Positions 17,916-25,526 of a stretch of 64,000 nucleotides of DNA are shown piece after piece; position 1 is the first letter of the stretch; every line of letters starts with the position of its first letter. The position numbers and the translations under genes are program-made. The notes below the pieces were generated by a model. The model ran no database searches, had not been told where the DNA came from, and worked only from the letters and a program-made list of their open reading frames with translations. The DNA is from an uncultured Caulobacteraceae bacterium (GTDB taxonomy: Bacteria; Pseudomonadota; Alphaproteobacteria; Caulobacterales; Aquidulcibacteraceae). Where the stretch lies: NCBI GenBank assembly GCA_902826145.1, contig CADEDT010000002.1, positions 1-64,000 on the forward strand, read 5' to 3'.

Positions 17916-18959
17916 TTAACCCGCTGTCTGCGGGACCTCGCGCGTATTGCCGCCGCCTTCACGTCCGCGCTTCACGCCCCACATGAGGATCGCGGGCGCA
18001 GCCACGTACAGCGACGAATACGTACCAATTAGAATGCCGAAGATCATCGCGATAGCGAAGCCCGAAAGCGCCTCACCACCCAAATAAAGGAGACCGATCA
18101 GGGCAAACAGCGCCGTACAACCCGTAATGATTGTGCGGGAAAGCGTTTCGTTGAGCGAAAGATCGACCAACTCGCCCAAGGGCATCTTCTTGTACTTGCG
18201 CAAATTCTCGCGCAGCCGGTCAAACACGACGACCGTATCGTTCATGGAATAACCAACGATCGTGAGCAGGGCCGCGATGATGGTCAGTGTAAACTCGATG
18301 CGGAAGAACGAGAATACGCCGAGCGTCAGAATGACGTCGTGGAAGAGCGCCAAGACCCCGCCCAACGCGAAGTACCATTCAAAGCGAAACCAGATGTAGA
18401 CAAGCATCAGCAGGATCGCGAGGCCGAGCGCGATCAAGCCGCCGGAGAACAATTCCTCGGACACTTTCGCACTCACCGAATCCACGTTGGCGATGCGCGC
18501 GCCCTCGGCGACCACGCCCAACCCATCGCGGATTTCCTCCACCGTGTCGGCTTGGTCGGGCGCTGTCTCGAAGTTGAGGATGGCGCAATACGGCGGTCCG
18601 TTCACCGGCCGGCAAGTCGTGCCCTGCACTTCCACATCGCCCTCTTGCGCCCGCTGCCCGAGCGCACGCAATTCTTCCTGGTCAATCGGTCCTGGCGCCT
18701 CAATGAGGATCGAAACACCGCCGCGAAAATCGATGCCGAGATTGTATCCGCGTTCCATGATCGCGCCCAAGCGCGCCAATGGCGAGCCGCTCGCGTTTTG
18801 ATAAATCTCGATCGGATTGTCACGGAAGCCGCCGGTGAACATCGAGCCAAGCGACGCCGCGACCGCAGCGATCGAAAGAAACGCGGCAAAGCCCGCGAAC
18901 TTCACGTAGGTGAAGTTCGTTTTCTTGGGTAGAAGCCGAATAAGAGGCCACCAAGCCAT
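17916..18959 (-). CDS. secF: Protein translocase subunit SecF
   Basis: The 347-residue protein has six predicted membrane helices, the NLGIDFRGGVSILIEA segment and the late helices with YSMNDTVVVFDRLREN typical of SecF. With SecD and YajC it uses the proton gradient to drive and complete Sec-dependent export. It follows secD by 14 nt in the yajC-secD-secF operon. The N-terminal region before the first helix is short, as in other alphaproteobacteria. Confidence 0.97.
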   Translation of the reverse strand: MAWWPLIRLLPKKTNFTYVKFAGFAAFLSIAAVAASLGSMFTGGFRDNPIEIYQNASGSPLARLGAIMERGYNLGIDFRGGVSILIEAPGPIDQEELRALGQRAQEGDVEVQGTTCRPVNGPPYCAILNFETAPDQADTVEEIRDGLGVVAEGARIANVDSVSAKVSEELFSGGLIALGLAILLMLVYIWFRFEWYFALGGVLALFHDVILTLGVFSFFRIEFTLTIIAALLTIVGYSMNDTVVVFDRLRENLRKYKKMPLGELVDLSLNETLSRTIITGCTALFALIGLLYLGGEALSGFAIAMIFGILIGTYSSLYVAAPAILMWGVKRGREGGGNTREVPQTAG

Positions 18960-18973
18960 AGGTCACGATCCTC

Positions 18974-20569
18974 TTAAATCGGCAGCGTTTTGGGCCGCGC
19001 CATGCGGAACCACCACGCAATCAGAATTTGCGTCACAAGCACAGCGGTGAACACCGAAGTGATGACGCCAATGGAAAGCGTCCACGCGAATCCGCGCACC
19101 GGCCCGGCGCCGAACTGGAACAGAATCGCCGCCGCCAAAATCGTCGTAAGGTTGGCGTCGATGATGGTGATCATCGCGCGGCTGAAGCCTGCGTCGATAC
19201 TGAGCGCCGGACTTCGTCCCGCACCTGCTTCCTCGCGCATACGTTCGTAGATCAGAACGTTGGCGTCGACCGCCATGGCGATGGTGAGGATGAGGCCAGC
19301 GATCCCCGGAAGCGTCAGTGCTGCGCCGATCATCGACATCGCGGCGATGATCAAGATGAAGTTCACCACCAACGCGACGCAGGCAAAGATTCCGAGCAAC
19401 CCGTACGCCAACACCATGAACAAGAACGTGACTATGCCGGCAATCGCCGACGCCTTGGCGCCAGACTCGATCGCGTCCGCGCCCAGGCTCGCATCAACCG
19501 TGCGCTCGTCGATAACAGACAGCGGCGCCGGCAGCGCGCCCGCGCGCAACATGACGGCGAGATTGTTGGCCGTCTCCGCAGTGAAATTCCCCGAGATCTG
19601 ACCGGTGCCGCCGCAAATCGGTTCGTTGATGCGCGGCGCCGTCAGCACTAGGTTGTCGAGCAGGATTGCGAAACGCTGCCCGGTGTTTTCCCGCGTGATA
19701 CGGCAGAACTGCGTCGTCCCTTGGCGATCCAGCGCGAAGCTAAGGACGAATTCACCGGTCTGCTGATCGGTCGAGGGATTGGCGCGCGTGAGCCGCTCCC
19801 CCGTAAATCGCGGCCGCCGTTCGACAACCTCGGGCGTTCCCTGGCTTTGAGGATAGGGCTGAACCACCATCGTGCCTGGCGGGATCTGTCCCGCCGCGCT
19901 TTCTTCCGGCGAAACTTCCCGCACCATATGAAAAGTCATCAGCGCGGTTTGGCCGATGCGCTCCTTGAGCATCTCCGGATCCGCCACACCCGGCGCCTGC
20001 ACAATGATACGACTGTCGCCCTGACGCGCGATGGACACTTCGCTCGTGCCGTTCGGGTCGATGCGGCGGCGGATGATTTCTACCGATTGCTGCGCCGCTT
20101 GGCGGCTAAGCTCGCGCATGTAGGTTTCACTCAATCGCGCCTCAATGAAACCATCGGGCGTTTGGGTGAAGGTCGCGACATCGTTGCCCGTAGCTTGCGA
20201 TTGGCCAAGCGGGCGCAACATCCGCAAAGCAGCGTCCATTTGCTCTGGATCGGTCACACGAACGCGTGCGGCGTCCGACACGACGCCGCGCCCCGTGAAG
20301 CGAATGCGCGGCTCGGCATCGCGCAACGCTTGAGCCATCAGGTCCGCGAAATTGTCGAGCTGCTGGCGACGAAGCGTAGCCGTATCAATCTCGAGCAGCA
20401 GCTGCGACCCGCCGCGCAAATCGAGACCCAAATTGATCGCCTGCTTTGGCAAGAAGCTCGGAATCTGCGCCCGCATCTGCTCGGGCACGAAATTCGGAAA
20501 CGCGAACGCGATCCCCATCGCGGTCACAACCGCAACAAGGATCACACGCCAACGGGCGACCTGAAGCAT
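18974..20569 (-). CDS. secD: Protein translocase subunit SecD
   Basis: The 531-residue protein has an N-terminal membrane helix, the NLGLDLRGGSQLLLEI signature, the periplasmic P1 and ferredoxin-like regions (about 60-330), and five C-terminal helices ending in VLVTQILIAWWF. The conserved VDANVLIYERMREE motif near residue 440 is intact. It forms the export motor complex with SecF (next gene) and YajC (5 nt upstream). Confidence 0.97.
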   Translation of the reverse strand: MLQVARWRVILVAVVTAMGIAFAFPNFVPEQMRAQIPSFLPKQAINLGLDLRGGSQLLLEIDTATLRRQQLDNFADLMAQALRDAEPRIRFTGRGVVSDAARVRVTDPEQMDAALRMLRPLGQSQATGNDVATFTQTPDGFIEARLSETYMRELSRQAAQQSVEIIRRRIDPNGTSEVSIARQGDSRIIVQAPGVADPEMLKERIGQTALMTFHMVREVSPEESAAGQIPPGTMVVQPYPQSQGTPEVVERRPRFTGERLTRANPSTDQQTGEFVLSFALDRQGTTQFCRITRENTGQRFAILLDNLVLTAPRINEPICGGTGQISGNFTAETANNLAVMLRAGALPAPLSVIDERTVDASLGADAIESGAKASAIAGIVTFLFMVLAYGLLGIFACVALVVNFILIIAAMSMIGAALTLPGIAGLILTIAMAVDANVLIYERMREEAGAGRSPALSIDAGFSRAMITIIDANLTTILAAAILFQFGAGPVRGFAWTLSIGVITSVFTAVLVTQILIAWWFRMARPKTLPI

Positions 20570-20574
20570 GTGTT

Positions 20575-20922
20575 CTATTCCGCCTTGGAGTCGTTAGCCG
20601 GCGCCGGCTCGGTCTTCGAGCGCACTTCAGCGATCGTGCCGCGAACAACGCGCACATCGACGTTCGGCGCAAGCTCGACGCGCACTTCGTCGTCCGCCAC
20701 CGACTTTACCTTGCCGATCAAGCCACCCGACGTGACGACTATGTCGTTCTTCTTCAGGTTCGCGATCGTCTCCATGTGCTTCTTGCGCGCCTGCTGCTGC
20801 GGACGGATCAGCAAGAAGTAGAACACGACGAAGATCAGGATGAGCGGCGCGATCTGCATGATGAGACCGGTGGTCGGATCGCCGCCGGCCGCCGTTTGCG
20901 CATACGCATCAGAAATGAACAT
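20575..20922 (-). CDS. yajC: Sec translocon accessory protein YajC
   Basis: The 115-residue protein has one membrane helix (IAPLILIFVVFYFLLIRPQQ) followed by the cytoplasmic RKKHMETIANLKKNDIVVTSGG region diagnostic of YajC, and a short acidic tail. The ATG at 20922 (GAGG, 4 nt spacing) gives the usual MFISDAYAQ start. An upstream in-frame start exists but adds unrelated residues. First gene of yajC-secD-secF. Confidence 0.95.
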   Translation of the reverse strand: MFISDAYAQTAAGGDPTTGLIMQIAPLILIFVVFYFLLIRPQQQARKKHMETIANLKKNDIVVTSGGLIGKVKSVADDEVRVELAPNVDVRVVRGTIAEVRSKTEPAPANDSKAE

Positions 20923-21066
20923 TGAGCCTCGCGAGGGACGGACGTGGCCGTCCACGTATTAGGAAGGATTGCGGGGACATAGCCCCTTAAGACGGCCGGG
21001 ACTATATCGGCGCGCGGCGCCTTTTCAATCAGTGCCCAACATTGGTTTGCGCCGTTTCGCCGCAGG

Positions 21067-22056
21067 TCACCGCTGCTGGGCCGCCATCAAAGGCGCGGGG
21101 TCGAGCGCGTCGCTGCCCCTACGCACTTGAAACAGCAGACGCGCCCGCCCGTCGGGCCGCGTTCCAAGCTCGGCAATGGCTTGCCCAGTGCGCACGCGTT
21201 GGCCTTCACGCACCAGCGCACGGCGATTGTAGGCGTACGCCGTCACATAGTTCTCGGCGTGCCGCACGAGGATCAGATCGCCCAAACCTTGAATGTCGGC
21301 GCCAGCATAGACGACGTCGCCATCCGCCGCCGCTAACACCTGCGCGCCTTCGCGGCCCGCGATCTCGATGCCGTCCAATCGCGTGCCGTCGGGCTGGCTG
21401 CCAAAGCGCGCCACGACATCCCCGCTCAACGGCCAAGCAAACCGTCCCGAACCGCGGGGCAAGGGTGTGGCGGCGACTGCTGGCGCTTCGGGAGCGCGCT
21501 CCTGCGCCATGGCTGGCAGTACGATGCGTTCGCCACGGCGCACTTCGTAAGGCGGCTGCATGCGGTTGAGCAAAGCGAGCGAGCGCGTGTCGATGTGATA
21601 GTGGTCAGCGATATCTTCCAGCGTCTCCCCGCGCGCCACCGTATGCAGGCGCGGCGGCGGCAATTCGAGCACGCGTCCCGCTGAAAGCGCATAAGGTGGC
21701 TCAAGCCCGTTCTGATCGATCAGCGCACGCACCGGCACTTGGTAGCGCGTGGCCACGTCATGCAGTGTCTCGTTCGGCCCGACGGTGTGCGAGCGCGGCA
21801 GGCGCGTTGGATCAAACGGCTGCGCGTCGCTCGGCTGCAAGGCGTACTGCGAAAGCGGCGTGCCCTGACCGTCCGCCCAATCTGGTGGGGCTTGCACCGG
21901 CTGCGGCCGCGGTGGCGGCGGCGCCTCTTGCTGCGCCCGCGCTGGCCGTTGCTGTTGCGGCGGCGGCGAACCACCCCCGCCATACGAGATCGGCGCACCG
22001 CTGCCCGAAGCGCACGCGGCAAGCCCGATCAGCGAAAGAAGCGCGGCGCGCATCAT
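21067..22056 (-). CDS. nlpD: NlpD/EnvC-like lipoprotein with two LysM domains and degenerate M23 domain
   Basis: The protein is about 329 residues with a lipoprotein signal (MMRAALLSLIGLAAC), a long Pro/Gln-rich linker, two LysM peptidoglycan-binding domains (HTVGPNETLHDVATRY and HTVARGETLEDIADHY) and a C-terminal LytM/M23 fold. The zinc residues are lost: the HxxxD site reads RLDGIE and the HxH site reads RLLFQV. It should therefore activate an amidase rather than cut peptidoglycan itself, like NlpD and EnvC. The surE-pcm-nlpD order is as in many proteobacteria. The start is uncertain between 22056 and 22053. Confidence 0.88.
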   Translation of the reverse strand: MMRAALLSLIGLAACASGSGAPISYGGGGSPPPQQQRPARAQQEAPPPPRPQPVQAPPDWADGQGTPLSQYALQPSDAQPFDPTRLPRSHTVGPNETLHDVATRYQVPVRALIDQNGLEPPYALSAGRVLELPPPRLHTVARGETLEDIADHYHIDTRSLALLNRMQPPYEVRRGERIVLPAMAQERAPEAPAVAATPLPRGSGRFAWPLSGDVVARFGSQPDGTRLDGIEIAGREGAQVLAAADGDVVYAGADIQGLGDLILVRHAENYVTAYAYNRRALVREGQRVRTGQAIAELGTRPDGRARLLFQVRRGSDALDPAPLMAAQQR

Positions 22057-22088
22057 GGCCGCAGTCTCTGTGAGAATCGCGCCCGCGC

Positions 22089-22721
22089 TCAACCCGCCGG
22101 AGGGGCCTCGCCCACATCGCGCTCCAGCGGCTGCATGCGGATCGGCCCCAGATCTTCACGCTGTCCGTTGCGAAAACGGATCAAACGCTGGTTTTGCGCA
22201 TCTCCCAAAGGCGCAACGATCACGCCGCCTTGTTTGAGCTGTTCCAGCAGCGGAGGCGGAAAATCCTCCAGCGCCGCATTGATGATGATGCGGTCGTAGG
22301 GCGCTTCATCGGCCCAGCCATCGAAGCCATCAGCCATGTGCGCGTACGTGCGCATCAGGCGCGCCGTTCCGAACTTTCCGCGCGCCGCGACCGTCAGATC
22401 GTTCCAGCGCTCAAGCGTCACAACCTTCTGCGCCACCGTCGAAATCGCCGCCGCCTGAAAGCCAGACCCTGTTCCAACCTCAAGCACCGTCTCGCCCACT
22501 TCCGGCGCCAACGCCGCGATCATGCGCCCAACCAGCGAAGGCTTCGTCATCGTCTGCGCATGCGCCAACGGCAGCCCGACATCATCAAGCGCCAAGCCTT
22601 CGAGATGCTCCGGCGCGTAATGCGTGCGCGGCGTGCGCTCCAGCGCCGACAGCGCGCGTGCATCGGTCACGCCAGCTTGGCGCATCTCCAGCACGAAGCG
22701 CATCAACCGGGATGGATCCAC
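22089..22721 (-). CDS. pcm: Protein-L-isoaspartate O-methyltransferase
   Basis: The 210-residue enzyme methylates abnormal L-isoaspartyl residues using S-adenosylmethionine, which starts repair of aged proteins. The AdoMet site VLEVGTGSGFQAAA and the PCMT-specific LPLAHAQTMTKPSLVGRM segment are clear. It lies 3 nt after surE and just before the nlpD-like gene in the same direction. Confidence 0.95.
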   Translation of the reverse strand: MDPSRLMRFVLEMRQAGVTDARALSALERTPRTHYAPEHLEGLALDDVGLPLAHAQTMTKPSLVGRMIAALAPEVGETVLEVGTGSGFQAAAISTVAQKVVTLERWNDLTVAARGKFGTARLMRTYAHMADGFDGWADEAPYDRIIINAALEDFPPPLLEQLKQGGVIVAPLGDAQNQRLIRFRNGQREDLGPIRMQPLERDVGEAPPAG

Positions 22722-22724
22722 GCG

Positions 22725-23510
22725 TCAGTCCACCTTCGGCGGCGCGCCGCCCAGCACGCCCTTGAGATCGTGCACGGTCGGCATGTGCGTGAGATCGATG
22801 TGCAGCGGCGTCACCGAAATGCGCCCGCTATAGATCGCGCGAAGATCCGAACCTTCCGGCGGATTGGAGAGCTGGCCGCGAAAACCCAGCCAATAATATG
22901 TGCCGCCACGCGGATCGGTGCGCTTGTCGGCATAGACGATGTGATGATCGCGCCGCCCCTGCGTTGTCACTTCAACCGCGCTAACGTCCCCTGGCAGCGC
23001 GTCCGGAAAGTTGATGTTGATCAGCACGTCCTTCGGCCAGCCTTGCTTCAGCAATTTGCCGACAATGCCCGGCCCATACGTCTCCGCCGTCTCCCACGGA
23101 ATCTTGGCCTCTTCTCCACGAAAGCCGCGCGCCTGGCTCAGCGCGATCGCCGGAATGCCCAACTGCATCCCCTGCATCGCGCCAGCGATGGTGCCGGAGA
23201 ACGTGACATCCTCCGCGATGTTCTGCCCACGATTGACGCCCGAGAGCACCAAGTCCGGCGCCACGCCATCCATCAGATGCTCGACACCAAGCAGCACGCA
23301 ATCCGTCGGTGTCCCCGACACTGCGAACCTCTTCGGCCCCGCCTGACGCACGCGGATGGGATCAGTCAGCGTTAGTGCCCGCGATGCGCCCGATTGCTCC
23401 TGCTCCGGCGCGATCACCCAGACATCATCGCTAATCGTGCCTGCGATCTTCTCGAGGATCGCCAGCCCCGTTGCGTGGATGCCGTCATCGTTGGTGCAGA
23501 GAATGCGCAT
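22725..23510 (-). CDS. surE: 5'/3'-nucleotidase SurE
   Basis: The 261-residue protein begins with [16 protein letters not shown], the metal-binding N-terminal signature of SurE, and has the [10 protein letters not shown] and [19 protein letters not shown] motifs. It is a metal-dependent nucleoside monophosphate phosphatase. I use the ATG at 23510; the frame is open for 12 more codons but without family match. It heads surE-pcm-nlpD. In many alphaproteobacteria serS lies directly upstream of surE, but here serS is 16 kb away. Confidence 0.95.
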   Translation of the reverse strand: MRILCTNDDGIHATGLAILEKIAGTISDDVWVIAPEQEQSGASRALTLTDPIRVRQAGPKRFAVSGTPTDCVLLGVEHLMDGVAPDLVLSGVNRGQNIAEDVTFSGTIAGAMQGMQLGIPAIALSQARGFRGEEAKIPWETAETYGPGIVGKLLKQGWPKDVLININFPDALPGDVSAVEVTTQGRRDHHIVYADKRTDPRGGTYYWLGFRGQLSNPPEGSDLRAIYSGRISVTPLHIDLTHMPTVHDLKGVLGGAPPKVD

Positions 23511-23552
23511 GGCCGTCCGCTTAGCCCGAACGGCCATGCCTGTCACGAAACG

Positions 23553-23954
23553 CTATTTCCACGCGCCCAAAATGGCCCCCGCCACCGCGTGGGTGAGCAG
23601 GTAGTGCATGCAATCGAGGCCAAAGAGCTCGTTCGGTTCGAACGAATAGACCCAGCCGTACATGCGCGCCGCGATCGCGAGGAAGATCGCCATCAGCACG
23701 CCCGTCATCGCCCCTGCCATCCAGCCGGACGTATTGCGCCACTTCACAGCGAGCGAAATGCCGATCGCTTGCAAGAATGGCATCACCACCATGAACGGCA
23801 TACGGCCGTTGTCTTGCTGCATCTCGGCTTCGGTAACGCCCATCCATTGCAGCCATTGCTGCTGGAACAAGACGACGTAGATCAGAAAACCAATCGCCCA
23901 GACCGCAATCGCCGCGACCACGATCGCAAGCACGTTGTGCCCATTATAGCGCAT
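23553..23954 (-). CDS. DUF1761-family integral membrane protein (second copy)
   Basis: The 133-residue protein has four predicted membrane helices and the family end AGAILGAWK. The start at 23954 gives MRYNGHNVLAIVVAAIAVW. It is divergent from the copy at 2310-2702, so the two are not a recent duplication. Function is unknown. It sits upstream of surE in the same direction and may share its promoter. Confidence 0.85.
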   Translation of the reverse strand: MRYNGHNVLAIVVAAIAVWAIGFLIYVVLFQQQWLQWMGVTEAEMQQDNGRMPFMVVMPFLQAIGISLAVKWRNTSGWMAGAMTGVLMAIFLAIAARMYGWVYSFEPNELFGLDCMHYLLTHAVAGAILGAWK

Positions 23955-24069
23955 GACGCTCCTCCCTCTCGGACGACGCATGCGCCGTCCGCTTGGCGCT
24001 CAGTCTAGCTGAGTCCAGGAGCGTTACAGATTTGAACGATAGATCGTCGGCGGAATAAACCAGCCGCTA

Positions 24070-24435
24070 TCAGCGGCAGTCGACGGCCCAAATGTCATAC
24101 GTCGGGTGATCCAACGCATTGAGCGCCGGGCTCGAAGCGAAAATCCAGCCATGGAACACTTCGCGGCGTTCGCTCTCTTCGCCTTCACGCGCTGGCGGGT
24201 GATCGAACACCTGGACGTAGATCTTCACTTCCGGCGTTTCTTCTGGCGCCGCCTTCGAGCACGAGCGTGCGATCACTTCGAGCGAGCCGATGCGAGCGGC
24301 GCGGCCAACCGTCAGCGTGTAGTCGCGCGCGTGGCCAGTGATCTTATCGAGGCCGCGCACCACAGCGCGCTGCGCGAAAGCAGGGCCGACGCTGAGCGTC
24401 AAAATCGTAGCGGCGACGACGAGCGTGCGGATCAT
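24070..24435 (-). CDS. DUF2155-domain secreted protein
   Basis: The 121-residue protein has a signal peptide (cleavage near AFA-Q at 21). It carries the DUF2155 core including LDKITGHARDYTLTVG, VFHGWIFASSPALNALDHP and a terminal YDIWAVDCR. Two cysteines (in ARSCSKA and at the C-terminus) could form a disulfide. Function is unknown. Its start overlaps the mlaD stop by 4 nt, an arrangement kept with NDUFA12 in other alphaproteobacteria. Confidence 0.9.
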   Translation of the reverse strand: MIRTLVVAATILTLSVGPAFAQRAVVRGLDKITGHARDYTLTVGRAARIGSLEVIARSCSKAAPEETPEVKIYVQVFDHPPAREGEESERREVFHGWIFASSPALNALDHPTYDIWAVDCR

Positions 24436-24914
24436 GGAGTAGTTTCCTCGGTCGAAGACGACTCAGAATCCCCCGATCCCCCGCCAGCCATGCTCGCAAA
24501 CAATGTCAGCAGGTCGACCGAACCCTGGGTGTTCGGAATTTCGCCACCGGCCGCGAGCGCCTCAAGGCCCGCCGGTTCGATCGCGACATAGCCGCCGCCG
24601 AGCAAGCCATCAGTCGCGATACGCGCGGTGCTATTGTCGAGCACTTCGACGCCATTATTGATGCCGAGCGTCAGCACGGCGTTGAACGTCGTCGGATCGA
24701 GCGCGACGGTGCGCACGACGCCAACCTTCACGCCGGAAATGCGCACATCCGAGCCAACGCCAACGCCATCGACGCGTTGGAAGCTTGCGCGCAATTCGTA
24801 GCCTGCGCCGCCAGTGTTCTGGCCCGCTTGCGCCGCTGCAAATGCAAAGAATCCCACCGCCACAACCGCGACGATGGCGCCAAGAATGGTTTCACCCCAA
24901 CGTTCTGCGTTCAT
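24432..24914 (-). CDS. mlaD: MlaD-like MCE-domain phospholipid transport protein
   Basis: The 160-residue protein has one N-terminal membrane helix and an MCE domain: YELRASFQRVDGVGVGSDVR, then ISGVKVGVV and GLLGGGYVAIEP. MlaD forms the periplasmic hexamer of the Mla phospholipid transport system that keeps outer-membrane lipid asymmetry. No other mla gene is in the window. The start ATG overlaps the NDUFA12 stop (ATGA) and the end overlaps the DUF2155 gene, so the three are translationally coupled. Confidence 0.9.
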   Translation of the reverse strand: MNAERWGETILGAIVAVVAVGFFAFAAAQAGQNTGGAGYELRASFQRVDGVGVGSDVRISGVKVGVVRTVALDPTTFNAVLTLGINNGVEVLDNSTARIATDGLLGGGYVAIEPAGLEALAAGGEIPNTQGSVDLLTLFASMAGGGSGDSESSSTEETTP

Positions 24915-25315
24915 TGGCTCTTCCCCGAATCCGGCGACCAAGCCTCGTAGTCAGCCGTTGATGCTTGCCTAACACCACCCCGCGCGAGCGAACCCTTCGG
25001 CCGATACGCGCGCACCGTGCCGGTCAAGTTTGGCTGGTGCGGCTTTTCCCACTTCTGACGCTTCAGCGGCGCCACGGTCGGCGGCTCAGCAATCGTGTGA
25101 TGCATCCAGCCGTGCCAATCGGGCGATACGCGCGAAGCCTCGGCGAGACCGTTGTAAATCACATAGCGGCGCTTGCGGCGTTCAATGCTCGGCCGCTTCT
25201 CTTCGTAATATTTGTTGCCCTGCTCGTCTTCGCCCACGAAGACCCCACGCCGGCCGATATCGAACAGCGCGCCCAGGGTGGCGCCGTTCCACCAGGTGAA
25301 AATCCGTTTGAGCAT
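24911..25315 (-). CDS. NADH:ubiquinone oxidoreductase accessory subunit NDUFA12 family
   Basis: The 134-residue protein matches the bacterial homologue of mitochondrial complex I subunit NDUFA12 (B17.2). The landmarks are VGEDEQGNKYYEE, RRYVIYNGLAEASRVSP and DWHGWMHHTIAEPP. It is a supernumerary complex I subunit characteristic of alphaproteobacteria and mitochondria. The ATG at 25315 gives MLKRIFTWWNG; the frame upstream is open but unrelated. It heads the unit with mlaD and DUF2155. Confidence 0.94.
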   Translation of the reverse strand: MLKRIFTWWNGATLGALFDIGRRGVFVGEDEQGNKYYEEKRPSIERRKRRYVIYNGLAEASRVSPDWHGWMHHTIAEPPTVAPLKRQKWEKPHQPNLTGTVRAYRPKGSLARGGVRQASTADYEAWSPDSGKSQ

Positions 25316-25427
25316 TGGCTTCTGTTTGTCTCCGCCAAATGGCCGTTTTCGGGCCGGTTCTGCGACTCCGATGGCTTGGCGGCCGGGAATATGACGAGCG
25401 CCGCCGTCCCCGTCCAGTACGCCTTCG

Positions 25428-25443
25428 AAACAATATCCTGTAG
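25428..25443. promoter_or_regulatory. Weak NrdR-box-like element in the divergent gap
   Basis: AAACAATATCCTGTAG matches the NrdR consensus (ACACWATATMTWGTGT type) at about 12 of 16 positions. A poorer AT-rich partner lies at 25463-25478, 35 nt away, whereas real NrdR pairs are usually spaced near 31-32 nt. It is reported because the downstream gene is RNR-derived. Confidence 0.22.
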
Positions 25444-25526
25444 TTATCCAGAGCTGATACCCACTACATATTGATTGCGAGCCCGGATCAAAGGTAGAGT
25501 CGGCGCTTGGCTTAGGGAGGCTAGCC

